Assembly: GCA_025462645.1 (NCBI GenBank)
Contig: JAOAPB010000064.1
Location: 124,001-188,000, forward strand
Origin: Edaphobacter sp.
Lineage (GTDB): Bacteria; Acidobacteriota; Terriglobia; Terriglobales; Acidobacteriaceae
Length of the DNA stretch: 64,000 bases
Direction: 5' to 3'
In this document: positions 36,101 through 44,577 of the stretch, piece by piece
How the letters are laid out: the number at the start of each line of letters is the position of its first letter
How positions within the stretch are numbered: position 1 is the stretch's first letter
Program-made: the position numbers and the translations under genes
Notes under the pieces: generated by a model
What the model saw: only the letters and a program-made list of their open reading frames with translations
Databases searched by the model: none
Told to the model about the DNA's origin: nothing

Positions 36101-37632
36101 TGATTGCAAGACTTCGCCATGCGCAGCCAGGTGTTTCGTTAATTTCACCGCCACCGCATCATGATATTTATTCGATTGAAGACTTGGCGCAGCTAATTTA
36201 CGACCTGAAACGCGTAAATCCGCGTGCGGCAGTCGGGGTGAAGCTTGTCTCGGGCTGCGGAGTTGGAACAGTTGCGGCGGGCGTTGCCAAGGCTTACGCG
36301 GACTTTATAGTGATCGCCGGAAACACCGGTGGAACGGGAGCGGCTGCGCTTTCGAGTATCAAGTATGCTGGAAACCCTTGGGAACTTGGGTTGGCTGAGG
36401 CTCAGCAAGTGCTGATACAGAATGGGATGCGAGGACGCGTCCGGCTACGCACTGACGGTGGCCTGGCTACTGCGCGGGATGTGCTGATTGCAGCTTTGCT
36501 GGGTGCGGACGAATATGCATTTGGTACGGCAGTATTGGTGGTACTGGGCTGCGATATGGCGCGACAGTGCCACTTAAATACCTGCCCAACAGGGATTGCG
36601 ACGCAGAAGCCTGAGTTGAGGGCGAAATTCCGCGGAAAATCGGAGCATGTGGTTCGGTTTTTCGAGCAGCTCTCTGGAGATTTGCAACATCTGCTGGCTC
36701 GCTATGGCCTGCCCTCGATCGAAGCCGCGATTGGTCGTGTGGATCTACTTGAGCAGGTAAGGTTTGACGGCAATCTTGATCTACAGCCAATGCTCGCGAA
36801 GGTCGATGGTGTCGGTCGTTGGATGGGAATAAGAAACGATCAGCCAATGACACATCTTCCTGTGGATGAGGCTTGGGTCGCGCCAGCGCTTGAGGCTATC
36901 GAAGCTGGCAAGCCCTATGTCATTGATTCTTCTATAGCAAATTGTGATCGTGCATTGGGCTCGAGACTCGCCGGGGAACTTGCGCTGCGACGGGCACAGA
37001 CAGATTGCCCAGCGGATGTGACGTTCAATCTAAAGGGAGTTGCTGGACAGTCCTTTGGTGCTTTTACGGTCGAAGGAATGAAGCTAGTGCTGCAAGGACA
37101 AGCTAACGACTTTGTTGGCAAGGGTTTATCTGGTGGTGAGATTGTGATCCGGGCTTGTGGTCTCGCGGCGCAGGACAGCGGCCAGCATGTGATTCTGGGC
37201 AATGTGGCGCTCTATGGCGCAACTGCTGGAAAATTGTTCGCAGCGGGTCGGGCAGGAGAGCGGTTCGCGGTTCGAAACTCCGGCGCAACTGCTGTGATAG
37301 AAGGAGTTGGCGACCATGGCTGTGAGTATATGACAGGTGGTGTGGTTGCGGTTCTGGGCCGGGTTGGAATGAACTTCGGCGCGGGCATGACGGGCGGACT
37401 GGCGTGGGTCTATGACGCTGATGGGTCCTTCGTCTCTGGGCAGAGGTATCATCCCGAATTCATTGAGGTAGAAGGGTTTAGTTCTATTGATGTTGAATCT
37501 CAGGAAAGCCTTAGGTCGCTGATCGAGACGCACGTGGAGCGCTCAGACAGTGGGCTGGCCAAAGCTATGCTGGCGGACTGGCCAAAGTCGGCACAGGCTT
37601 TTGTGCGGTTGACACCGAAGCCACAACTCTAG
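33106..37632 (+). CDS. gltB: Glutamate synthase large subunit
   Basis: A 1508-aa enzyme transferring glutamine amide nitrogen to 2-oxoglutarate. Domains: glutaminase with nucleophile Cys in FDHDSCGVGFVA at about residue 36, implying a cleaved propeptide of about 35 residues; a central domain; the FMN/synthase domain (GNTGGTGAAALSSIKYAG, about residue 1070); a 3Fe-4S motif CDMARQCHLNTCPTG; and a C-terminal GXGXG beta-helix domain. No gltD follows, so the small subunit must be elsewhere or be replaced by ferredoxin. Shares the ArgR operator with argR. Codon use has more A/T than genes outside the arg region. Confidence 0.96.
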   Translation: MEQSLALALNSGSRVSRVSPRALSSLIDERFDHDSCGVGFVAAVDATPSHMILQQALTALGRLAHRGATAADGKSSDGVGVLAGVPRALLIRAANLAIDEKQILGVGMVLIPTEETRAEGLLERCLLSHDFKVLCWRDVPVRTEYLGEMALATMPKIRQILVVDSSDEQETMERRLYLARKQFERSHERGDVTGYICSLSSQTIVYKAMCAGSFLADFYPDLAADDYVTPFAVFHQRYATNTLPTWHRAQPGRTIGHNGEINTVWGNRARMAARDSTLPVECKPVLTQGGTDSTSLDEAIELLSKNGRTLAEAIRMLLPPAVEGHQSSSFLRYHTDCAEPWDGPAALAFSDGRIVGAALDRNGLRPCRFAVTKAGLVVAGSEAGLVDLDPEEVTHSGRLGPGQMLVVDLVNHKIYEDEALLELFDAGATYAKLVEDTPLSPAATHPVESAALAIMQKGFGYTREDVKMILQPMATEGKDAVWSMGDDTPLAFLARSPRPIYAYFRQRFAQVTNPAIDPLREACVVSLHTRLGPWPHLLDKNAPLPGLSLPSPFLSLGQVEALRQRQYAHEPELRLAELPCVFSPKISLVQALDDLCMQAIELVRNGARILLLSDRSVSVEKLPVPMAMATGAVHQALVGAGLRTLAGLAVEAGDCRDIHHAAVLIGYGAGAVCPWLALETGMSLAPIGTDANEAELKMLKSLDAGLAKVMSKMGISVVDSYRGAHLFDILGLHSSVVERCFVDTPAPLSGIGFAEVERQLRQTWQPVDANVPVSADLPDYGWVRFRKADVSEPHAWQPPTVKALQSVVGSARNVPQPIDPAGAFAIYTRDVIARDPAVLRDLLEIRPSGPELVLSNVESPSSLCKRFIASAMSLGSLSPEAHQTITAAMNTLGGRSNTGEGGEDAAVYRVQPVGTDNGPSTAGVSMQARSGGGTALAEAVIEAPAVHVSLNNKIKQVASGRFGVTAEYLSHAEEIEIKVAQGAKPGEGGQLPGHKVSGLIARLRHAQPGVSLISPPPHHDIYSIEDLAQLIYDLKRVNPRAAVGVKLVSGCGVGTVAAGVAKAYADFIVIAGNTGGTGAAALSSIKYAGNPWELGLAEAQQVLIQNGMRGRVRLRTDGGLATARDVLIAALLGADEYAFGTAVLVVLGCDMARQCHLNTCPTGIATQKPELRAKFRGKSEHVVRFFEQLSGDLQHLLARYGLPSIEAAIGRVDLLEQVRFDGNLDLQPMLAKVDGVGRWMGIRNDQPMTHLPVDEAWVAPALEAIEAGKPYVIDSSIANCDRALGSRLAGELALRRAQTDCPADVTFNLKGVAGQSFGAFTVEGMKLVLQGQANDFVGKGLSGGEIVIRACGLAAQDSGQHVILGNVALYGATAGKLFAAGRAGERFAVRNSGATAVIEGVGDHGCEYMTGGVVAVLGRVGMNFGAGMTGGLAWVYDADGSFVSGQRYHPEFIEVEGFSSIDVESQESLRSLIETHVERSDSGLAKAMLADWPKSAQAFVRLTPKPQL

Positions 37633-37665
37633 AGCCTGTTATGAACTACGATCACTGCTTCCCTA

Positions 37666-37985
37666 GTACCCCCCCTCCCCCCGGGGGTACTTTGGCTTCA
37701 AGTCCTCTGAATTCAGCGACTTAAGCGGATCTATCGCTGCAAATTCGTCATTATAAACGGGTTACAGCTAAAGTCGTCTTTCTAAAAGGTTTATAGGTTA
37801 AAGAGAAAAGCCCGGTGGTTGGCCGGGACTTTTTCTGACTCTATATTAAGTATAGCCGATTGAGTAAAACTAATATGCCACTTTGGAAAAGATTAGTTTC
37901 GGAGGATAAGTCTTTCTTTTTGTTTGATTTGTGTGCGGAGCTGAGTATTAGTTTCGGCTCCAGGGGCTTGACAGGAAAAACGGGG
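37666..37985 (+). repeat. Composite intergenic element, copy C
   Basis: Plus-strand order: GTAC-ended C/G palindrome (37666-37690), AAATTCGTC...GGGTTAC and AAAGTCGTC...GGTTTAT (37730-37796), hairpin (37804-37836), minus-strand TATACT box (37849-37854), AAAACTAATATGCCAC (about 37866-37881), a variable 80-bp part and GGGGCTTGACAGG (37963-37975). It starts 34 bp after the gltB stop. Confidence 0.75.
37804..37836. terminator. Hairpin of element C, gltB terminator
   Basis: AGAAAAGCCCGG pairs with CCGGGACTTTTTCT (one bulged A) around a 7-nt loop. The T-run suits termination of gltB on the plus strand. Confidence 0.7.
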
Positions 37986-38371
37986 AGCGGGGCTCAAGGG
38001 CATAGGACAACAACTTGGCGTCAACAGCAAAAGGCACAATGGTTGAGACGCAGGCCAGTTCGCAAAGTTCATTACAGCCTCTAGACTTTGTGGCAAAAAC
38101 TGATGGTCGAGCGTTTTTTTGCTGGAAAGAGGTGGTAAAAAGGCTGGCTAAGCTGGTTTCCTAGACGACCGATCTCTGGGTGTGGGAAGTCGTCTCCTTG
38201 AACTGTGGAAAATTCTAGATGTTTTTCTAAGATGCATAAAGATTCATTCCTGACTTATCGGGCTTATCTGCGATGAGTGGATTAGGTTAGGGACGAAAGA
38301 CGAGGTTTGTTTTGAGTATCGAGGCGTACCTTGCTGGCCAAGGAGTTGAGTCTCATGTATGGCCTTTGCTA

Positions 38372-38395
38372 AGAATGAATCAGAGTTCATTCTTG
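38372..38395. promoter_or_regulatory. Palindromic operator upstream of TetR gene
   Basis: AAGAATGAA (38372-38380) and TTCATTCTT (38387-38395) are a perfect inverted repeat with 6 bp between the arms. It lies about 95 bp before the TetR start. The GAATGA/TCATTC arms recall the operator of B. subtilis FadR, although the spacing differs. Probably autoregulatory and controlling the downstream acyl-CoA synthetase. Confidence 0.65.
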
Positions 38396-38489
38396 GCAAA
38401 ACACCTTCAGTTTCATTAGAGTTGCGGGACTGGAAACTTCCGGTGTGAGGCGTGGGCTGAAGCGCAGAGAGACAGCAGGGACTGACCGA

Positions 38490-39128
38490 ATGGATAAGAC
38501 AACGGGCCCGACAACTGCATTGGCGACGGGACCGGGAAGCGAAAAGTACCAGCGCATCCTCGACGCGGCGGTGGAGGTGATAGCGGAGCGCGGGTATTTC
38601 CGCTCCCCGGTGAGCGCAATCGCGGAGCGAGCGGGGGTAGCCGATGGGACGATCTACCTCTACTTCAAAAGCAAGGATGATGTGCTGCGGACGGCGATCG
38701 ATACGACGTTCGACCGCTTCCATAAACAGGTGGAAGAGGAGTTCAAGACGTTGCATGGGCCGCGGGAGCAACTGGAGTATATCGCCCAGGTGCATCTGGA
38801 GAGCCATGCTGTGAATCGAAGCATGGCGATCCTGATGCAGACCGAAGTTCGGCAGAGTGCGAAGTTCATCGCCGAGTTCTCGCACCATCATCTGGTGAAG
38901 TACATCCAGGTGGTAAGGGAGGTTGTGCGGCAGGGGCAGCAGGAGGGGATCTTTCGGCGCGATGTGTCGGATGGCGTTGTCGCGCACTGCATGTTTGGGG
39001 CGATTGATGAGCTGCTGAGCTCTGCTGTATTCACAGGACGCGTCTATGATGCGAAGGCGACGGCTGCGCAGGTGATCGATGTGTTGCTGAATGGGATCAC
39101 AGCGGAAAGACAAGAAATCAGAGAATAG
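38490..39128 (+). CDS. TetR/AcrR regulator, FadR-like
   Basis: About 212 aa. The ATG at 38490 after AGGGA is preferred to the GTG at 38445. The N-terminal HTH is clear: YQRILDAAVEVIAERGYFRS, VSAIAERAGVADGTIYLYFK. The C-terminal ligand domain resembles fatty-acid-responsive FadR regulators (FRRDVSDGVVAHCMFGAIDE). It precedes an acyl-CoA synthetase gene by 41 bp, supporting acyl-CoA as ligand and joint transcription. The roughly 390 bp upstream, after element C, contain only the operator and no gene. Confidence 0.88.
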   Translation: MDKTTGPTTALATGPGSEKYQRILDAAVEVIAERGYFRSPVSAIAERAGVADGTIYLYFKSKDDVLRTAIDTTFDRFHKQVEEEFKTLHGPREQLEYIAQVHLESHAVNRSMAILMQTEVRQSAKFIAEFSHHHLVKYIQVVREVVRQGQQEGIFRRDVSDGVVAHCMFGAIDELLSSAVFTGRVYDAKATAAQVIDVLLNGITAERQEIRE

Positions 39129-39169
39129 GAACGGCAAGTAGCGGCAAAAGCTACAGCGAGGGACGCAGA

Positions 39170-40957
39170 ATGCTGGATTTGAAGACGGTAAATGACGTTC
39201 TGGTGCGGGCCACGGGGCGCGGTGAGCGGCCGGTGATGCTATATCAGGATGCTGCGGGGCAGTGGAATCCGATTACTTCCGTGGATCTCTATGGACGGGT
39301 GCGGGCGCTGGCAGATGTGTTTCGTGGGTGGGGTCTGGGTAAGGGTGACCGAGTGGCGATTGTCTCGGAGAACCGGTGGGAGTGGCCGGTGGCGGACTTT
39401 GCAACGCTGGCGATTGGAGGCGTGGATGTGCCTCTGTATCCGACGCTGACTCCGGAACAGATTGGATACATGCTGCGGGATTCGGGCGCGAAGGTGGCCG
39501 TGGTGTCGTCGCGGGAGCAGTACGACAAGCTGACGCAGGCGGGCGATCTGCCAGAGCTGGAACATGTGGTGGTGATGGATACCGGAACCTTCGAAGGGGC
39601 GGAGAGCTTTTCAGCGCTGATGGCTGACGCCGAAGGGAAGCAACAACGGGATGCGGAGTTCGATGTGATGGTGAAGCTGGCGCAGCCGGATGACCTGGCG
39701 ACGATCATCTATACCTCGGGGACGACGGGTGAACCGAAGGGTGTCGTGCTGACACATGGCAATCTTGCGAGCAACATCAACGTTTCGACGAATCCGTTCG
39801 GCTTCAGCGACAAGGACAGTTGCATCTCGTTTCTGCCTTTGTCGCACGTGACGGCGAGGCATCTGGACTATGCACTGGTTTGCCATGGGACGAAGCTGGC
39901 TTACTGTTCGAAGTTCGATCTGCTGCCGGCGGCGATGAAGGCGGTACAGCCGACGATCTTCGTCGCGGTTCCACGGGTGTACGAGAAGATTCGACAGGCG
40001 GTGGAAGGCAAATCGGCTGCATCGCCAGTAAAGTTGAAGATTTTGCACTGGGCGCTCGAGACAGGGAGGGCTCATAGATCGGAGACCCTGGCGGGAAAGA
40101 CTCCTGGGGGGATTGGGTGGAAGCTTGGAAACAAGCTGGTGTTCAGCAAGATTCGCGAGGCTTTCGGTGGACAGGTGAGGGTATTTGTATCGGGTGGGGC
40201 TCCACTGGGGATGGATACGGCAGGATGGTTTGCCGATGCGGGCATACGAATATTTGAGGGATATGGTCTTACGGAGACATCGCCAGTGATAGCGCTGAAC
40301 TACCCAGAGGCACATCGGATTGGGACGGTGGGGAGGGCTCTGCCAAATGTGCAATGCCGATTTGCCGATGATGGTGAGCTGGAGGTGACGGGGCCTTCGA
40401 TCTTTGCCGGCTACTGGAAGAAGGAGGCGGAGACCGCCGAGGCGTTTACGAAGGATGGTTGGTTTAAAACGGGGGATATCGGGCATGTGGATGGAGATGG
40501 ATTCCTGTCGATCACCGATAGAAAGAAGGAGCTGCTGAAGACGAGTGGAGGGAAGATGATCGCTCCGCAGCCGATTGAAAATAAGTTGAAGGCGAATACG
40601 CTAGTGGCGCAGGCAGCCCTGGTGGGGGACAAACATAAGTTCGTGTGCGTACTGATTTCGCCTAACTTTGCTGCCCTGGAGGGGTGGGCGAAGGGACAAG
40701 GTTTGGCGACTGACGACCGCAAGTCGTTGGTGAAGGACGCGAAGGTGATGAAGGCCTATCAGGAGATTGTCGACAAGGTGAACCTGGGGCTGGCGAACTT
40801 TGAGAGCATGAAACGGGTGAACATCGTGCCGGATGAGTGGAGTGTGGAGGATGGGACGCTGACGCCGAGCATGAAGCTGAAGAGGCGTGTGGTGGAGAAG
40901 AAGTACGCGAAGGAGATCGAGGGATTTTATGCGGATGAAGCAACTGCATCCAGGTAA
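39170..40957 (+). CDS. fadD: Long-chain acyl-CoA synthetase (AMP-forming)
   Basis: A 595-aa adenylate-forming enzyme activating fatty acids. The P-loop TIIYTSGTTGEPKGVVLTHG is at about residue 180, the A5 motif IFEGYGLTETSPV follows, then GWFKTGDIGHVDGDGFLSI and a catalytic-Lys segment near the end (DGTLTPSMKLKRRVV). It resembles the FadD15-type long-chain ligases. GAGGGA lies upstream of the ATG. Co-directional with the TetR gene. Confidence 0.93.
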   Translation: MLDLKTVNDVLVRATGRGERPVMLYQDAAGQWNPITSVDLYGRVRALADVFRGWGLGKGDRVAIVSENRWEWPVADFATLAIGGVDVPLYPTLTPEQIGYMLRDSGAKVAVVSSREQYDKLTQAGDLPELEHVVVMDTGTFEGAESFSALMADAEGKQQRDAEFDVMVKLAQPDDLATIIYTSGTTGEPKGVVLTHGNLASNINVSTNPFGFSDKDSCISFLPLSHVTARHLDYALVCHGTKLAYCSKFDLLPAAMKAVQPTIFVAVPRVYEKIRQAVEGKSAASPVKLKILHWALETGRAHRSETLAGKTPGGIGWKLGNKLVFSKIREAFGGQVRVFVSGGAPLGMDTAGWFADAGIRIFEGYGLTETSPVIALNYPEAHRIGTVGRALPNVQCRFADDGELEVTGPSIFAGYWKKEAETAEAFTKDGWFKTGDIGHVDGDGFLSITDRKKELLKTSGGKMIAPQPIENKLKANTLVAQAALVGDKHKFVCVLISPNFAALEGWAKGQGLATDDRKSLVKDAKVMKAYQEIVDKVNLGLANFESMKRVNIVPDEWSVEDGTLTPSMKLKRRVVEKKYAKEIEGFYADEATASR

Positions 40958-41108
40958 GGACTACTGCTAATAGAATCTCTATTTTTGCTTGTCTGGTTGT
41001 ACGCGTCAGATACTTATAAAGTGCCAAACCACCCGCGCAGGTAAATGTGAGTGCGCTAATGGCCGATATCAAGGCAGGGTGATCGTCTTGCCCTGTTTTT
41101 GCGATCCG

Positions 41109-42011
41109 TCATCGATGGAGTGCAAAGCTGTTTCTTGCTATCTGAGAGAAGGCCTTTACGATGGTGCGGTCTTCGCCTTCGCGGTAGGCGAGTTCGATGT
41201 CGCTGCGGACCTTGGCTCCGCGCAGACTACGGCAGGCAATGGCAGGAGTGGCTATCTGCGCGACGCAGGCTGGCGCTATGGAGACTCCGAGACCAGCTCC
41301 TACGAGGCGAAGGATCGTCAGCCATTGCGGGGCCTCCTGGACGACCCGGGGGCGAAAGCCGTGTTGTTCGCAGAGTGAAATTGGCTTCTCATAAGCGCGA
41401 TTGCCTGCTGTAGGAGAGAAGAAGACGAATGGCTCGTTGCGCAGCTTCGCCGCCGAGATAGTCTTGTGCTCTGCCAGCGGATGATTGCTTGGTAATACGG
41501 CGACGAAGGGTTCGGAGAACAGTGTCTCCACGTGGAGTCCGTCCGTTGGGCCGCCGTCGCGGAGAAAACCTGCGTCCAGCGTGTTCTTTGTCAATGCCTG
41601 TATCAGCCCGGAGGTGAAGGTCTCCGATAGCTGCAGATGCACCTTTGGGTATTGCCTGCGGTATTGGCCAAGCATTGCAGGCAGCGGTGTAAGCATGCTG
41701 GATCCGATGAAGCCGACGCGCAGGAAACCGACTTCACCGCGTCCGATGCTACGGGCTTCTTCGAGATCCTCCTGGACGTCGCGGAGGATACGGCGAGCAC
41801 GCTCGAGAAAGACCTGGCCAGCGCTTGTGAGCTTGACGGAGCGAGAGGTGCGAAGGAAGAGAGTGTGGCCAAGAATCTCCTCGAGCTTTCGAATCTGCTG
41901 GGAGAGAGGCGGCTGGGCGAGATGGAGGCGCTGCGCTGCGCGGCCGAAGTGCAGCTCCTCGGCGACGGCGACAAAGTAGCGGAGATGGCGTAACTCGATG
42001 TCTCTATCCAT
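41109..42011 (-). CDS. LysR-family transcriptional regulator
   Basis: A 300-aa LysR regulator. N-terminal HTH: LRYFVAVAEELHFGRAAQRL and LAQPPLSQQIRKLEE. The C-terminal effector domain has the usual two-lobe pattern (FLRVGFIGSSMLTPLP, VGAGLGVSIAP), with closest feel to the CatR/BenM-like aromatic-compound group. It is divergent from the GNAT gene with 84 bp between the starts, a usual LysR layout, so that gene is a candidate target. The 150 bp between its stop and fadD show nothing. Confidence 0.92.
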   Translation of the reverse strand: MDRDIELRHLRYFVAVAEELHFGRAAQRLHLAQPPLSQQIRKLEEILGHTLFLRTSRSVKLTSAGQVFLERARRILRDVQEDLEEARSIGRGEVGFLRVGFIGSSMLTPLPAMLGQYRRQYPKVHLQLSETFTSGLIQALTKNTLDAGFLRDGGPTDGLHVETLFSEPFVAVLPSNHPLAEHKTISAAKLRNEPFVFFSPTAGNRAYEKPISLCEQHGFRPRVVQEAPQWLTILRLVGAGLGVSIAPACVAQIATPAIACRSLRGAKVRSDIELAYREGEDRTIVKAFSQIARNSFALHR

Positions 42012-42095
42012 ATGTCTAAAATCATAATAGTAACGAACAAGATATTGGACGTATGGACAGATCCCAGCCTAGATTGAAGGCAGGAGGATTCGATC

Positions 42096-42626
42096 GTGAT
42101 TCAAAGTTCAGTCACACAAGAGACAGCGATAAAGAAAGAGGCCTTCAGGCCTAAGCCGGCTATCGACATTCGCGCGTTTCGGCCGGAGGACGCGAAGGCT
42201 TTTCGCGTCCTGAACGAAGACTGGATCGCAAAGCACTTCGGGCTCGAAGAGAAGGACCGCATCACGCTGGGCGATCCTGAGGGCCATATCCTTCAGAAAG
42301 GCGGCCATATCTTCATGGCGTTTTCGGAGGACGGACCTGTTGGTTGCTGCGCTCTACTTTTGGTGCGACCCGGTGTGTATGAAGTGGCTAAGATGACTGT
42401 GGCCGAGGAGTATCGAGGGTATGGCATCGGGCGCCGCGTGTTGGCATACACGATTGAGCAAGGGAAGGCGCTTGGCGCTGAGTCTCTGTATCTGGAGACC
42501 AATAGGAAACTTGTGGATGCGATACATCTCTATGAGGCTATGGGCTTCCGTCACCTGCCACCTGATCGGGTTGTGCCATCTCCTTATGTTCGGGCCAATG
42601 TTTTTATGGAGTTGAAGTTTCGCTAG
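42096..42626 (+). CDS. GNAT family N-acetyltransferase
   Basis: A 176-aa acetyltransferase. The GTG at 42096 is supported by CAGGAGG. The acetyl-CoA-binding core reads MTVAEEYRGYGIGRRVL, then LYLETNRKLVDAIHLYEAMGF, both typical of small-molecule GNATs. The substrate is unknown; the C-terminal YVRANVFMELKF resembles family members acting on amino acids or amines. Divergent from the LysR gene. Confidence 0.88.
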   Translation: MIQSSVTQETAIKKEAFRPKPAIDIRAFRPEDAKAFRVLNEDWIAKHFGLEEKDRITLGDPEGHILQKGGHIFMAFSEDGPVGCCALLLVRPGVYEVAKMTVAEEYRGYGIGRRVLAYTIEQGKALGAESLYLETNRKLVDAIHLYEAMGFRHLPPDRVVPSPYVRANVFMELKFR

Positions 42627-42663
42627 TTTGGTTTCGCAGGGCTTTCAGCGGTAAAGTTGCGAG

Positions 42664-43497
42664 ATGGACTTTTTTCCGGTTGCTGATCTGCGCGCTTCGC
42701 TTCGTGCCGCGGGGGTGCTAGTGCTGGCGGGTGGAGTTTGCGTGGCTCAGGTGGGGCCGCCGGTCTGTCCAGTGAACCCGGGTGGGCAGCCGGTGAGTCT
42801 GACGCCTGTGGCGCGACCTACCGCGGAGCAGATCAGGGCGACGGCGGAGGAGGCGGCAGCCGATCCGACGGTGATGGTGTCTGCTGAGCCGGTGGCGAAC
42901 TTCGGCACGGAGCGGTATCGGCTGGCGGACTATGCGGAGTGTGTGGGTGGAGGCGGATGCTACTGGGCGGATCTGGATGCTCAGGCGAGACGTGCTGAGA
43001 TGGCGCTGGATCGGGTTGTGGCAACGGCCAAGGCTGGGGATAAGCTGGCGATGGTGCTGGATATCGATGAGACGTCGATGTCCAACTTCTGCGAGTTGAG
43101 GCGGGAGGACTACGGCTTCCTGCTCGCGTCGTTCAATAAGTGGATGATGACACCTGAGTCTGCAATGCCGATTCCGGGGACGTTGCGATTGTTTGATAAG
43201 GCACGGGCGGCTGGGGTGGAGGTGTTCTTCATCACAGGACGACGGGACGAGCTGAGGGATGCGACGGAGAAGAATCTGACGTTGGCTGGATATAAAGGTT
43301 GGAAGGGACTTGGGCTGCGGAACGGGCCGCAGAAGACGATGCCGACGGTGGGCTACAAGAGCGAGGAGCGGAAGAAGATCGTCGATGCGGGTTACCGAAT
43401 TGTGATGAGTGTCGGAGACCAGTGGAGCGATCTGAATGGAACGTCGAAGGCGGAGATCAGCGTGAAGCTGCCGAATCCGTTTTACTATTTGCCGTGA
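42664..43497 (+). CDS. Secreted HAD acid phosphatase (class B type)
   Basis: A 277-aa HAD phosphatase. A hydrophobic N-terminus (residues about 10-28) suggests a signal peptide. The catalytic motif MVLDIDETSMSN carries the nucleophile and acid Asp. Motif II is VFFITGRRDE, Lys follows in YKSEERKKI, and the acidic motif is in VGDQWSDLNG. It resembles plant VSP/bacterial class-B or lipoprotein e(P4)-like acid phosphatases. It starts 37 bp after the GNAT gene, so it may share its transcript. Confidence 0.88.
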   Translation: MDFFPVADLRASLRAAGVLVLAGGVCVAQVGPPVCPVNPGGQPVSLTPVARPTAEQIRATAEEAAADPTVMVSAEPVANFGTERYRLADYAECVGGGGCYWADLDAQARRAEMALDRVVATAKAGDKLAMVLDIDETSMSNFCELRREDYGFLLASFNKWMMTPESAMPIPGTLRLFDKARAAGVEVFFITGRRDELRDATEKNLTLAGYKGWKGLGLRNGPQKTMPTVGYKSEERKKIVDAGYRIVMSVGDQWSDLNGTSKAEISVKLPNPFYYLP

Positions 43498-43533
43498 TGC
43501 GAATTGGAAGGTTGCAAGGAACGAGGTAGGACG

Positions 43534-44535
43534 ATGTTGCGTCAGGCGAAGAGGGTGGGACGTAGGTTTGTGAATCCGGTTCTGACTCAGGTGGGCGAGT
43601 GGAGCACGATCTTCAAGGTGCTTCCGCTTTATCTGAGTAACAAGGAGGAGAAGGTTCCGCGTAGGCCACCTGGGCCTTTCAGGACGGATGCTTCGATATA
43701 TGCGACGGCCCCGATCAGTAGGCTGCGGGTGACCTGGATGGGGCACTCGTCGATGTTGCTGGAGATAGACGGGCTGCGCGTGTTGATCGATCCGGTGTGG
43801 GATGAGCGGGCTTCGCCGATGCGGTGGGCCGGGCCGAAGCGGTTCTTCGCTGCTCCTGTCGCTCTGGAGGAGCTGCCGCAGGTGGATGTGGTGCTGGTGT
43901 CGCACGATCACTACGACCACCTGGGAGAGGATACGATTCGACGGCTGACTGCGTTGGAGTCTATGCGGCGCGCTGAGTGGGTGACTTCGCTGGGGGTGGG
44001 AGCGGTGTTGCGGCGGTTTGGGGTGGATGGGGCGCGTGTCTCGGAGCTGGACTGGACGCAGAGTGTAGATGTGGGCGGGTTGGAGATTACGGCGGTGCCG
44101 GCTCGGCACTTCTCGGGACGAGGGATGTTCAACCGGTTCGAGACGCTGTGGTCTGCGTTTGTGCTGAAGGGGGCGAAGCACACGGTCTACTTCGGGGCAG
44201 ACTCGGGTTGGTGGGAGGGGTTTGCAGAGATCGGTGCGGCGCATGGGCCGTTCGATCTGACGATGCTGGAGATTGGGGCTTATCACGAGCTGTGGGGGAA
44301 CATCCATCTGGGACCGGAGGGAGCGGCCAGAGCGTTTACCGCTCTGGGTGGAAAGGGACTGCTGATGCCGATTCATTGGGGACTGTTCGATCTGGCGCTC
44401 CATGCGTGGCGACAGCCGATCCAGCGACTGCTGGAGATTGCAGATGCTAGAACGATTCGATTGTGGGCTCCGGAGCCTGGGCGTCCGACGGAGGTGGTGC
44501 GCGGGGTGGAGGTGCGGTCGGAGTGGTGGCGTTGA
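43534..44535 (+). CDS. MBL-fold hydrolase, NAPE-PLD/RomA-like
   Basis: About 333 aa. The ATG at 43534 has GAGG at a 7-nt distance. The metallo-beta-lactamase metal motif is LVSHDHYDHLGE; further ligands lie in VPARHFSGRG, VYFGADSGW and MPIHWGLFDLALHAW. The opening VTWMGHSSMLLEIDG and the whole pattern match the N-acyl-phosphatidylethanolamine phospholipase D-like branch. The substrate is not known. It follows the phosphatase gene by 36 bp and precedes the phosphofructokinase gene by 42 bp. Confidence 0.88.
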   Translation: MLRQAKRVGRRFVNPVLTQVGEWSTIFKVLPLYLSNKEEKVPRRPPGPFRTDASIYATAPISRLRVTWMGHSSMLLEIDGLRVLIDPVWDERASPMRWAGPKRFFAAPVALEELPQVDVVLVSHDHYDHLGEDTIRRLTALESMRRAEWVTSLGVGAVLRRFGVDGARVSELDWTQSVDVGGLEITAVPARHFSGRGMFNRFETLWSAFVLKGAKHTVYFGADSGWWEGFAEIGAAHGPFDLTMLEIGAYHELWGNIHLGPEGAARAFTALGGKGLLMPIHWGLFDLALHAWRQPIQRLLEIADARTIRLWAPEPGRPTEVVRGVEVRSEWWR

Positions 44536-44577
44536 GGTTGGGGTATGATTCTGCCGTTGGTCTAAAGGAGATTTCGG

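Noticed and set aside
37963..37975. TTGACA in the element as a -35 promoter box
   Set aside because: In none of the four copies is there a -10 box at 16-18 bp in that direction.
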